A DNA stretch of 45,484 bases from Alphaproteobacteria bacterium (GTDB lineage: Bacteria; Pseudomonadota; Alphaproteobacteria; Micropepsales; Micropepsaceae). Shown in pieces: positions 8,762 through 16,507 of this stretch. The notes beneath the pieces are model-generated. The model was not told where the DNA came from. It ran no database searches and saw nothing but the letters and a program-made list of their open reading frames with translations. Location of the stretch: positions 1-45,484 of the forward strand of contig JABFRX010000107.1 in NCBI GenBank assembly GCA_013140995.1, given 5' to 3'. Position 1 is the first letter of the stretch. Every line of letters begins with the position of its first letter. The position numbers and the translations under genes are program-made.

Positions 8762-9705
8762 TGGCCAGCGTTGCCGCACCCGTGCAGCAGGAAGTTCAAG
8801 GGCGCAGCCTTTGGGATGACGCGCGGCGGCGTTTGTTCGCGAACAAGGCTGCCGTGGCGTCGATGATCGTCCTTGCGCTGATCACGGGGCTTTCGATCGT
8901 CATGCCGATGATGTGGCAGCACTCGTTCGACGACACCTATAACAGCGAGCGCGTTTCGTGCCCGCCGCCGAACTCACTCGGCATGGTATGGCTTTTCGGC
9001 GATCAGAACGAGGTTTGCCCGAATGCCGTCGGCAAAGGCCATATCTTCGGAACCGACGCGAACGGACGCGATCTTTTCATCCGCGTGATGATGGGCGGGC
9101 GGGTGTCGCTGGCCATCGGGTTCGTAGCGACGCTGGTCGCGCTAATGATCGGCGTGCTCTACGGGGCGACGGCGGGGTTCTTAGGCGGACGCATCGACAA
9201 TTTGATGATGCGGTTCGTCGATATTCTCTATGCCCTGCCTTTCATCTTCTTCGTCATCATCTTGATGGTCGTGTTCGGGCGGAACTTCATCTTGATGTTC
9301 GTCGCGATCGGCGCAGTCGAGTGGCTGACCATGGCGCGCATCGTGCGGGGACAGACGCTCTCGATTCGGCGTAAGGAGTTCATTGAGGCGGCGGAAGCGG
9401 CCGGCGTTTCGAACTGGAACATCATTCGCCGCCATATTCTGCCGAACGTCCTGGGCCCGGTGATCGTCTATGTGACGCTGACCGTGCCCGCCGTTATTCT
9501 GGTCGAGAGCTTCTTGAGTTTCTTGGGGCTCGGCGTGCAGGAGCCGTTCACGTCGTGGGGCGTTTTGATCGCCGACGGTAAGGACCAGATGGAGTCCTAT
9601 CCGTGGATGTTGATTTTCCCCGCGCTATTTATGACGGTCACGTTGTTCTGCTTCAATTTCATCGGCGACGGGTTGCGCGACGCGCTCGACCCCAAGGACC
9701 GTTAG
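8761..9705 (+). CDS. oppC: Oligopeptide ABC transporter permease OppC
   Basis: A 314-residue partner permease. Membrane helix at about 30-50, then a periplasmic loop, the conserved [27 protein letters not shown] motif (residues 94-120), and the EAA loop [51 protein letters not shown] near the end is the standard OppC/DppC signature. As in the preceding OppB, the periplasmic loop carries an additional segment with two cysteines (Cys67 and Cys86), which could form a disulfide. The start overlaps oppB, and oppD follows after 7 bp. Confidence 0.94.
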   Translation: MASVAAPVQQEVQGRSLWDDARRRLFANKAAVASMIVLALITGLSIVMPMMWQHSFDDTYNSERVSCPPPNSLGMVWLFGDQNEVCPNAVGKGHIFGTDANGRDLFIRVMMGGRVSLAIGFVATLVALMIGVLYGATAGFLGGRIDNLMMRFVDILYALPFIFFVIILMVVFGRNFILMFVAIGAVEWLTMARIVRGQTLSIRRKEFIEAAEAAGVSNWNIIRRHILPNVLGPVIVYVTLTVPAVILVESFLSFLGLGVQEPFTSWGVLIADGKDQMESYPWMLIFPALFMTVTLFCFNFIGDGLRDALDPKDR

Positions 9706-9712
9706 GCCACCG

Positions 9713-10702
9713 ATGAGCGCGCTCCTTTCCGTTAAAGACCTGAACGTGCGCTTCGCGACGCCGGAGGGTGCCGTTTCAGCCGTCAACGGAGTCAGCTTCG
9801 ACATTCAGCCGGGCGAAAGCGTCGGCATCGTGGGCGAGTCGGGTTCGGGCAAGAGCCAAACGTTCATGGCGGTGATGGGTTTGCTCGCCGCGAACGGCAA
9901 AGCGACGGGCAGCGCCAAGTTCAAGGGCGAAGAGCTTGTCGGCATGAAGCGCGAGAAGCTGAACAAAATTCGCGGATCGAAGATGACGATGATCTTCCAA
10001 GATCCGATGACGTCGCTGACGCCCCATCTGAAGATAAGCAGGCAGCTGACTGAAGTCCTGGTGCTGCACAAGGGCATGCGCGAGCGCGATGCGCGGGCAC
10101 GGGCTTTGCAAATGCTCGATCAGGTGAAAATTCCCGACGCCAAACGGCGGCTCGATCAGTATCCGCACGAGTTCTCAGGCGGTATGCGCCAGCGCGTGAT
10201 GATCGCGATGGCGTTGATTTGCGAGCCGGAGCTTTTGATCGCAGACGAACCATCGACGGCGCTCGACGTGACGGTGCAGGCGCAGATATTGGAGCTCATG
10301 CAAGAGCTGCGCGCGCAGGGCAACATGTCGATCATCATGATCACGCACGACCTTGGTGTCGTGGCCGGCCTCTGCGACCGCGTGATGGTGATGTATGCGG
10401 GCGAGTTCTGCGAGACGGGGACGGCCGAAAACATCTTTCACGATGCGCAGCATCCTTACGCGCGCGGTTTGGTGGCCTCGATACCGCGGCTCGACCGGCC
10501 GGAAGACGACCGTCTCTTTGCGATCCCGGGGCAACCGCCGAACCTCCAGCGCTTGCCGGCCGGATGTACGTTTCAGGAGCGTTGCAACTACGTATTCGAC
10601 CGCTGCATTTCCGAGCGGCCGAAGCTTCTTGGCATCGGCGAGGGCCGCGCGAAGGCGTGCCACTTGAAAGCCTTTGACGGCAACGGCGAGGCGATCAGAT
10701 GA
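9713..10702 (+). CDS. oppD: Oligopeptide ABC transporter ATP-binding protein OppD
   Basis: A 329-residue ABC ATPase. Walker A is [10 protein letters not shown] (about residues 41-50), the Q-loop region [11 protein letters not shown], the ABC signature [15 protein letters not shown], Walker [14 protein letters not shown] and the switch His in [10 protein letters not shown]. The C-terminal extension of peptide transporters is present, with the Cys-containing motif [17 protein letters not shown]; in homologues this cluster of cysteines has been linked to an iron-sulfur site. It ends in an ATGA overlap with oppF. OppD and OppF form the heterodimer that drives peptide uptake. Confidence 0.94.
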   Translation: MSALLSVKDLNVRFATPEGAVSAVNGVSFDIQPGESVGIVGESGSGKSQTFMAVMGLLAANGKATGSAKFKGEELVGMKREKLNKIRGSKMTMIFQDPMTSLTPHLKISRQLTEVLVLHKGMRERDARARALQMLDQVKIPDAKRRLDQYPHEFSGGMRQRVMIAMALICEPELLIADEPSTALDVTVQAQILELMQELRAQGNMSIIMITHDLGVVAGLCDRVMVMYAGEFCETGTAENIFHDAQHPYARGLVASIPRLDRPEDDRLFAIPGQPPNLQRLPAGCTFQERCNYVFDRCISERPKLLGIGEGRAKACHLKAFDGNGEAIR

Positions 10703-11682
10703 CTGCCGAGCCCATTTTGTCCGTCAAGAACCTCAAGGTCCATTTTCCGTCGGGCGGATCTCTGTTCCGGGGACCCAAGCCGCTGAAGGCCGTCGACGGC
10801 GTTTCGTTCGACGTCTTCCCCGGCGAGACGCTGGGCATCGTTGGCGAGTCCGGATCGGGCAAATCCACGATCGGGCGGGCGGTGCTGCAACTTATTAAGC
10901 CGACAGCCGGCAACGTTGCGTGGTTGGGTAAGAATATTGCGGGGCATTCGCGCGCGCAGATGAAGCCCTTTCGGCGCGAGATGCAGATCGTGTTCCAAGA
11001 TCCGTTGGCGAGCCTCAATCCGCGCATGACAGCTGGCGACATCATCGCCGAGCCGCTCGACACGTTCGAACCGGGGCTGAGCGCCGACGCGCGCAAGAAG
11101 CGTGTGCAAGAGATCATGGGCCAAGTTGGACTGCTACCGCAGATGGTCAACCGCTATCCGCACGAGTTTTCCGGCGGGCAGAACCAGCGCATCGGGATCG
11201 CGCGGGCGATGATTTTGAAGCCGAAGCTGATCGTCGCGGACGAGCCGGTGTCGTCGCTCGACGTGTCGATCCGCGCGCAGATCATCAACCTGCTCGCCGA
11301 TTTGCAGAAAGCGACCGGCGTCGCGTTGATGTTCATCAGCCACGACCTTGCGGTCGTGCGGCATGTGAGCCACCGCGTTTTGGTGCTTTATCTGGGCAAA
11401 GTGATGGAGCTGGCGGAGGCCAGCGTGCTGCTGACAAAGCCGCGGCACCCGTACACGCAAGCACTGCTTTCGGCGGCGCCGATTCCCGATCCCGCGGTTG
11501 AGCGTGCGAAGAAGCGAATTTTGCTGGAAGGCGACCTGCCCTCGCCGCTCAACCCGCCGTCAGGATGTGTGTTCCGCACGCGCTGTCCGATCGCCCAGGC
11601 AAAGTGCGCGAAGGAAGTGCCGGCGTTGGAGACGCGCGACGGAGCGGCCCACCATGCTGTGGCTTGCCACTTCCCGTCTTGA
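10699..11682 (+). CDS. oppF: Oligopeptide ABC transporter ATP-binding protein OppF
   Basis: A 327-residue ABC ATPase pairing with OppD. Walker A is [10 protein letters not shown], the Q-loop region [14 protein letters not shown], the signature [15 protein letters not shown], Walker [15 protein letters not shown] and the switch His in [14 protein letters not shown]. The tail [18 protein letters not shown] carries the same kind of cysteine cluster as OppD. The start overlaps the oppD stop. It is followed, 9 bp away, by the stop of a convergent gene, so the oppBCDF transcript either ends here or reads antisense through that gene towards the oppA pair. Confidence 0.94.
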   Translation: MTAEPILSVKNLKVHFPSGGSLFRGPKPLKAVDGVSFDVFPGETLGIVGESGSGKSTIGRAVLQLIKPTAGNVAWLGKNIAGHSRAQMKPFRREMQIVFQDPLASLNPRMTAGDIIAEPLDTFEPGLSADARKKRVQEIMGQVGLLPQMVNRYPHEFSGGQNQRIGIARAMILKPKLIVADEPVSSLDVSIRAQIINLLADLQKATGVALMFISHDLAVVRHVSHRVLVLYLGKVMELAEASVLLTKPRHPYTQALLSAAPIPDPAVERAKKRILLEGDLPSPLNPPSGCVFRTRCPIAQAKCAKEVPALETRDGAAHHAVACHFPS

Positions 11683-11691
11683 GCAAAACGT

Positions 11692-12243
11692 CTATTTCGT
11701 GCGGCGAACTTTGATGAGGCCTTTGCGCTCTTTGAAGACCAGCGAGTAGCTGCCGAAGAACGCTTTTTCGACCGTCACTTCGTCACCCGTCTTCGCGTCT
11801 CTTACTTCAGTCATATCGCCTTCGATTTGCGTCCAGACTTGACCGTTGTCGAGCGTGAAGATCGCGCGGCCGAGACTGGTGCGTCCGAACTTAGAAACGC
11901 TGGCGGCGATTTCGGTAACCTCCTTCGGTTCGTCAGCGCGCGGCGGCGGGCGGCCGAAGTCTTCGGCTTTTTTGGCCGACTTGTTATCGCTCAAGCCGAA
12001 CCATTGCAGGACCCCGCCGCTTTCCTCTTCCCCGGTTTGTACGGAAGCTTGCTGTTGTGCGGACGGCGGGGCGGCCAGCGCCATCTTCGCCGCGACTGCT
12101 GCGTTGTCGTAGCACTGCAGACGCTCGATCACCGCGGAGATCGACGAGCATTTCGCGAACTCGGAGAGGGCTTCCCCGGAGGGGTCGGCATATGCCGGAA
12201 GGACTGTCAGAACAACGGCAGAAACAAGCCAAAAGAATCGCAT
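11692..12243 (-). CDS. Secreted/periplasmic protein of unknown function
   Basis: A 183-residue protein with a clear signal peptide (MRFFWLVSAVVLTVLPAYA, cleavage near residue 19). The mature N-terminus has the short motif FAKCSSISAVIERLQCYDNAA; two cysteines with RLxCYD recur in several unrelated-looking periplasmic families, including VasI-like proteins. A low-complexity middle is followed by an SH3-like strand-rich C-terminus (TLDNGQVWTQIEGDMTEVRDAKTGDEVTVEKAFFGSYSLVFK) ending in a basic KVRRTK. Function unknown. It sits between oppF and oppA on the opposite strand and so interrupts what would otherwise be one opp operon. Its promoter region is shared with oppA. Confidence 0.75.
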   Translation of the reverse strand: MRFFWLVSAVVLTVLPAYADPSGEALSEFAKCSSISAVIERLQCYDNAAVAAKMALAAPPSAQQQASVQTGEEESGGVLQWFGLSDNKSAKKAEDFGRPPPRADEPKEVTEIAASVSKFGRTSLGRAIFTLDNGQVWTQIEGDMTEVRDAKTGDEVTVEKAFFGSYSLVFKERKGLIKVRRTK

Positions 12244-12476
12244 ATCACCCTCGCAACAACTTGACTGGGACGCCGCGCCGCAGGTCGCCCCGCACTCGCT
12301 AAACCCCCAATCCCCACAGTATTATTGCTATACGACTTTCGCCGCACAGCCCAACTGGATTTTAGTGGGCTGTCGAAACCGCAGATTCTGGCCGCCGGGG
12401 GCGGTTCAGATGCTGTTCACAGACCAGGCTCCAGGCTTTCGTCCTAGGGGTGAGAATACAGGGAGATCGATTGAGC

Positions 12477-14237
12477 ATGAGCCGATCATACCGCGCGGTT
12501 GCCCGCGCCCGCGCGCAGGGAAACGACCTGCGCCACCTTTGGGTCTGGCTTAGTTTTTTGATCTTGTTCGCGGTGCTTGCGTTCGCGCCGCTGGCGCACG
12601 CGGCTAAGGAAATTATCCGCGGCAACGCGGGCGAGCCTAAGAGCCTCGACCCGCACCGCGCTACGGGCACATGGGAAAACAACATCATCGGCGACATGAT
12701 GTTGGGCCTCTATACCGAGGCGGCGGACGCGGAGCCGATCCTTGGTGCCGCCGATGATGCGAAGACGTCGCCCGACGGATTGCGCTGGACTTTCCATATC
12801 CGGCCGCACACGTGGTCGGACGGCAAGCCGGTCGTCGCCAGCGACTTTGTGTTTGCGATGAAGCGGATCCTCGATCCAAAATTTGCGGCCGAGTACCGGG
12901 AGATTCTCTATCCGATCAAGAACGCCTACAAGATCAGCAGCGGCGCGGTGCCGGTCGATCAACTCGGCGTAACGGCACCCGACGATCAGACGTTGATTAT
13001 CGACCTTGAGAATCCGGCGCCTTATCTGCCGCAATTGTTGACGCACTACACGACGTTTGCTTTGCCGCAACATGTCGTCGAGAAACATCAAAGCGATTGG
13101 GTGAAGCCCGGCAAAATCGTTTCGAACGGGCCGTTCATGCTGCTCGAATGGCGGCCGCACGATCACATTACGCTGGTCAAGAACCCGAAGTTTTACGACG
13201 CGGCGAACGTGAAGCTCGATCGCGTCACGTACCTTCCGATCGAGGACGATCTCACCGCGCTGCGCCGCTACCGGGCCGGTGAGCTCGACCTGCAAGAGCG
13301 TTGGCCGCTGACCGAACAGAAGTGGCTGAAGCAGCATATTCCCAACGAGGCGCGCAGCTTCATCTATTTGTCGGTCACCTACACGACCTTCAACATGACG
13401 CGGAAGCCGTTCAACGACTTCCGTGTGCGTAAGGCCATCGCGCTGGCGATCGACAGGCAGCGGATCGGGAACGAGGTGTTCTTCGGCGCCTACGGCAAAG
13501 AGGCGTTCTCATTCTTGCCGCCAGGCCTTGCCGGCGTGGAGTATCTGGCAGAGGTGCCTTACGCCAAGACGCCGATGCCGGCGCGTATCGAAGAGGCGAA
13601 GAAGCTGCTGGCTGAGGCTGGGTATGGGCCGAACAAGCCGCTGAAGTTTACCTACAACTTCATCGGCTTTCCCGATGCGAAGCGATCAGCCATCGCGATC
13701 CAAGAGATGATGCAGAAGATTGGCGTCTCGATGGAGCTTTTGGCGGCCGAGCCGAAGGTTCACTACGACGCGCTGAAGACGAAGAGCTACGAGGCCGCCA
13801 ACGCGGCGTGGGTGTTCGACTATAGCGACGCAAAGAACATCCTCTATCTCTTCGAGAGCTCCACGGAACAACAGAACTATCCGGGCTACAAGAACCCCGA
13901 GTACGACCAGCTGATGAAGAGCGCGGACGCGGAGCCCGATGGTGCGAAGCGTGCGAAGCTTCTGGGTCAGGCGAACGCGCTTTTGATGCGCGACCTGCCG
14001 GCAGCACCGGTGTTTCATCAGTTCCAGCGTTCGTTGGTGAAGCCTTATGTTCTCGGCTTCGTCGAGAATCCGCGCACGATCTTTCGCTCGCGCTGGATGG
14101 ATATCGGCGACAAGCCGGGGCCAGCCGGCACGGCAGGCGGGACCGACGGCGGTGCGCAAGCGTCCGAGGGCGGGTTCTGGTCGTGGCTGGGATCCTGGTT
14201 CAGTTATGACGCCTGGCAGAAGTGGTGGAACTCATGA
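12477..14237 (+). CDS. oppA: Oligopeptide-binding protein OppA, first copy
   Basis: A 586-residue extracytoplasmic substrate-binding protein (SBP family 5) for the Opp importer. The signal peptide is unusual in having a long basic N-region (about 30 residues) before LSFLILFAVLAFAPLAHA. The mature protein opens with IIRGNAGEPKSLDPHRATGTWE, then LRWTFHIRPHTWSDGKPVVASDFVFAMKR, the standard OppA motifs. ATG 12477 is preferred because GGGAGA lies about 10 bases upstream; a TTG six bases earlier and a GTG at 12450 are alternatives. The protein ends in a Gly-rich linker and a Trp-rich tail shared with the next gene. The stop and the next start are 17 bp apart. Confidence 0.92.
   Translation: MSRSYRAVARARAQGNDLRHLWVWLSFLILFAVLAFAPLAHAAKEIIRGNAGEPKSLDPHRATGTWENNIIGDMMLGLYTEAADAEPILGAADDAKTSPDGLRWTFHIRPHTWSDGKPVVASDFVFAMKRILDPKFAAEYREILYPIKNAYKISSGAVPVDQLGVTAPDDQTLIIDLENPAPYLPQLLTHYTTFALPQHVVEKHQSDWVKPGKIVSNGPFMLLEWRPHDHITLVKNPKFYDAANVKLDRVTYLPIEDDLTALRRYRAGELDLQERWPLTEQKWLKQHIPNEARSFIYLSVTYTTFNMTRKPFNDFRVRKAIALAIDRQRIGNEVFFGAYGKEAFSFLPPGLAGVEYLAEVPYAKTPMPARIEEAKKLLAEAGYGPNKPLKFTYNFIGFPDAKRSAIAIQEMMQKIGVSMELLAAEPKVHYDALKTKSYEAANAAWVFDYSDAKNILYLFESSTEQQNYPGYKNPEYDQLMKSADAEPDGAKRAKLLGQANALLMRDLPAAPVFHQFQRSLVKPYVLGFVENPRTIFRSRWMDIGDKPGPAGTAGGTDGGAQASEGGFWSWLGSWFSYDAWQKWWNS
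14169..14234 (+). repeat. Trp-rich C-terminal tail, copy 1 (OppA-1)
   Basis: The last 22 codons of the first oppA encode GG followed by FWSWLGSWFSYDAWQKWWNS. The identical peptide ends the second oppA (15893-15958). Seven codons differ between the copies, all at silent positions (Leu, Gly, Ser, Ser, Tyr, Asn, Ser), and none changes an amino acid. Five of the 20 residues after GG sit in Trp pairs or near-pairs, suggesting an amphipathic or membrane-interface helix. E. coli OppA, as known to me, has no such tail. Confidence 0.9.
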
Positions 14238-14254
14238 TGCGCGAGGGGACGACG

Positions 14255-15961
14255 ATGACGCGACATGGCTTTGGCCGGTTCGTCCGGCTTGTCGGCGTGG
14301 TTGCGGTTTGCTTGGCGATGGCGTTGCCGGCTTCTGCCGCCAAGGTTTTGAACCGCGGCAATGGCGCGGAGCCTAAGGGGCTCGATCCGCATCAGGCGTC
14401 TGGCGATCCGGAGAACCAGATCCTTGGCGACATGTTTGTCGGACTTTACACCGAGGACGTGAAGGGCAAACCGATCCTGGGTTCCGCCGAAAAGGTGGAA
14501 ACATCGGAAGACGGGCTGACCTGGACGTTTACGATCCGCGATCACAAATGGTCGGACGGCAAGCCGGTGACTGCGGAGGACTTCGTCTTCTCCTACCGGC
14601 GCATTCTCGATCCGAAGACGGCGTCGGAGTATGCGAGCATTCTCTACCCGATTAAGAACGCCGAGAAAGTGAACAAGGGGACGCTGCCGCTCAGCGAGCT
14701 TGGCGTCAGTGCGCCGGACCCGAAAACGTTCGTCATCCAGCTCGCTCACCCGGCGCCTTACCTGCCCGAGATGATGACGCACTATTCGTGCTTCCCGCTG
14801 CCGAAACATGTCATCGAGGCGAAGGGGTCGGATTGGACGAAGGTCGGCATCATGGCGTCGAACGGCCCTTACATGCTTGCCGAGCGGCGGCCGTTCGATC
14901 GGATCAAACTCGTGCGCAATCCGTATTTCTACGACGCGGCGAACGTGAAGATCGACGAGGTCAATTTCTATCCGACGACGGACGAGGCGGCGTCGCTGAA
15001 GCGCTATCGTGCAGACGAACTCGACACGGTCGACCGCTGGCCGCTCGCTGAGTACAAGTGGCTCTCCGCGAACGTCCCGAGCGAGACGCTGAAGTATCCG
15101 GGGCTTCGCGTTCTCTATGACGTTTACAACACGCGTAAAGCGCCTTTGAACGACCGCCGGGTGCGCATGGCTCTTGCCATGGCCGTCGACCGGGCGACGA
15201 TTCAGAAGGACGTGCACTTCGGCGTCCACGGCTTGGTGGCCGAGAACGTGCTGCCGCCGGGCATGGCGAATGCCGACGTTTCGGCGAAAGTGCCTTGGTC
15301 GGGCAAGCCGATGGACGCGCGCAGGGCCGAAGCAAAAGCACTTTTGCTGGCGGCGGGCTTTGGCCCCCACAAACCGCTGAAACTGACATACAGCTTCATT
15401 AACCGGCCCGACACGAAGCGCAGAGCGATTGCGATGCAATCGATGTTGAAAGACATCGGCGTCGAGGTGGAACTTGTGGCGAAGGATTTCGCCGTTCACT
15501 ACGACAATCTGAAGACGGCGAACTTCGAGATTGGCGAAGCGGGCTGGGTGTTCGACTACAACGATGCGCAGAGCGTGTTGTTCTTGTTTCAAAGCTCTAC
15601 GGACCAGCTGAACTATCCGGGATACAAGAACCCGGCGTACGACGCGCTGATGGCGCAGGCCGAGAACGAGAAAGACGCAGTCGCGCGCGGCAAGCTGCTG
15701 GGCCAAGCGGCCGGGATGCTGATCAACGACGTTGCCGTCGCGCCGTCGTTCTTCCAGTTCATCCGCCCGCTGGTGAAGTCGCGCGTGCGGAACTGGGAAG
15801 AAACCTCACGCGGCGTGAACCGTACGCGTTGGCTCGACATCACGGACAAGTCCGGCGAGACGGCCAGCGGCGACGGGCAGGCACAGGAGGGCGGCGGGTT
15901 CTGGTCGTGGCTCGGTTCGTGGTTCAGCTACGACGCCTGGCAGAAGTGGTGGAATTCGTAA
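14255..15961 (+). CDS. oppA: Oligopeptide-binding protein OppA, second copy
   Basis: A 568-residue paralogue of the preceding gene. The signal peptide is MTRHGFGRFVRLVGVVAVCLAMALPASA. Mature motifs are VLNRGNGAEPKGLDPHQASG and LTWTFTIRDHKWSDGKPVTAEDFVFSYRR. ATG 14255 is chosen because GAGGGG lies 7 bases upstream; ATGs at 14234 and 14237 are in frame but overlap the previous stop. The two binding proteins align along their whole length, yet differ at many positions in the binding domains, so they probably widen or shift peptide specificity of one OppBCDF core. The C-terminal 22 residues are identical. A hairpin lies just after the stop, but its T-run serves the opposite strand. Confidence 0.92.
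   Translation: MTRHGFGRFVRLVGVVAVCLAMALPASAAKVLNRGNGAEPKGLDPHQASGDPENQILGDMFVGLYTEDVKGKPILGSAEKVETSEDGLTWTFTIRDHKWSDGKPVTAEDFVFSYRRILDPKTASEYASILYPIKNAEKVNKGTLPLSELGVSAPDPKTFVIQLAHPAPYLPEMMTHYSCFPLPKHVIEAKGSDWTKVGIMASNGPYMLAERRPFDRIKLVRNPYFYDAANVKIDEVNFYPTTDEAASLKRYRADELDTVDRWPLAEYKWLSANVPSETLKYPGLRVLYDVYNTRKAPLNDRRVRMALAMAVDRATIQKDVHFGVHGLVAENVLPPGMANADVSAKVPWSGKPMDARRAEAKALLLAAGFGPHKPLKLTYSFINRPDTKRRAIAMQSMLKDIGVEVELVAKDFAVHYDNLKTANFEIGEAGWVFDYNDAQSVLFLFQSSTDQLNYPGYKNPAYDALMAQAENEKDAVARGKLLGQAAGMLINDVAVAPSFFQFIRPLVKSRVRNWEETSRGVNRTRWLDITDKSGETASGDGQAQEGGGFWSWLGSWFSYDAWQKWWNS
15893..15958 (+). repeat. Trp-rich C-terminal tail, copy 2 (OppA-2)
   Basis: Second copy of the 22-residue tail, reached through a Gly/Gln/Glu-rich linker (SGETASGDGQAQEGGG). 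It encodes the same peptide as 14169-14234 despite seven silent base differences. This pattern is what purifying selection on the peptide gives, and argues against a very recent gene conversion. Confidence 0.9.
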
Positions 15962-15964
15962 CAT

Positions 15965-15998
15965 AAAAAAACGCAGGAGCGCCGAGCCGCTCCTGCGT
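15965..15998 (-). terminator. Intrinsic terminator for the 16018-16365 gene
   Basis: An 11-bp perfect stem (ACGCAGGAGCG at 15971-15981 pairing with CGCTCCTGCGT at 15988-15998) with a 6-base loop. On the minus strand it is followed by a run of six to seven T, the form of a rho-independent terminator for the small secreted-protein gene ending 20 bp away. On the plus strand no T-run follows, so it would end oppA transcription only weakly, although it could stabilise the oppA mRNA 3' end. Confidence 0.8.
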
Positions 15999-16017
15999 AA
16001 AATGCTGCTGATGCTGC

Positions 16018-16365
16018 CTAGCCAGCCGGTGCCGGCGTCACGCTGTCGACGAAACAGACTTGGCCGAAGCGGAACTGCAACACGTCATCGCGATCAAAGC
16101 ACTCGCGATCGCCATAGAGGCGCACTGTGTAGAAGTTGTCCGGCTGCTCCAGAGCGCGGCAGGGTCCGCGCAGTGCGACGACGTACTTGCCCTTCCCGAA
16201 CTTGGTGCTGGCGAGGTACGTGCGGTCATCGACCTTCGTCAGACTGCCGAAGTCGCGAAATTTTAGGCAGGCCTGCGGCGATGCTTCTGCCTTGTCACCG
16301 GTCGTGCCGAGCGCGATAACGCCACTCGCTGCCAAGAAACCTACAAACAATACGGCCGAACGCAT
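16018..16365 (-). CDS. Small secreted protein, DUF6491-like
   Basis: A 115-residue protein with a signal peptide (MRSAVLFVGFLAASGVIALG, then a short polar stretch). The mature part has four cysteines in the order ACLKF, GPCRAL, RECFDRDD and QVCFVDS, and the pattern FRDFGSLTKVDDRTYLASTKFGKGKYVVALRGPCRALEQ that I associate with DUF6491, a family of small exported proteins of unknown role. The start is fixed by a strong AAGGAGG eight bases before ATG 16365; in-frame codons further upstream have no such site. It is transcribed divergently from the TPR/2OG-oxygenase gene with about 140 bp between starts. Confidence 0.75.
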   Translation of the reverse strand: MRSAVLFVGFLAASGVIALGTTGDKAEASPQACLKFRDFGSLTKVDDRTYLASTKFGKGKYVVALRGPCRALEQPDNFYTVRLYGDRECFDRDDVLQFRFGQVCFVDSVTPAPAG

Positions 16366-16507
16366 GATAGCCTCCTTGTCGAAACCCGATCGATCCAATG
16401 CTATAAAGCGTAACGCAATCGCGAGGCGGCGGAAATCGAAACTCGCGAGATTGTGACACGCGTTGTGCGGACTTCTATCCAATCCGCGGTCGCTGTATGA
16501 ACGGCTG

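Noticed and set aside
14204-15706. A 500-codon open frame antisense to the second oppA
   Set aside because: It mirrors the codon pattern of oppA on the other strand, is Arg/His/Val rich with no domain, and has no ribosome site. High-GC genes often leave such long antisense frames.
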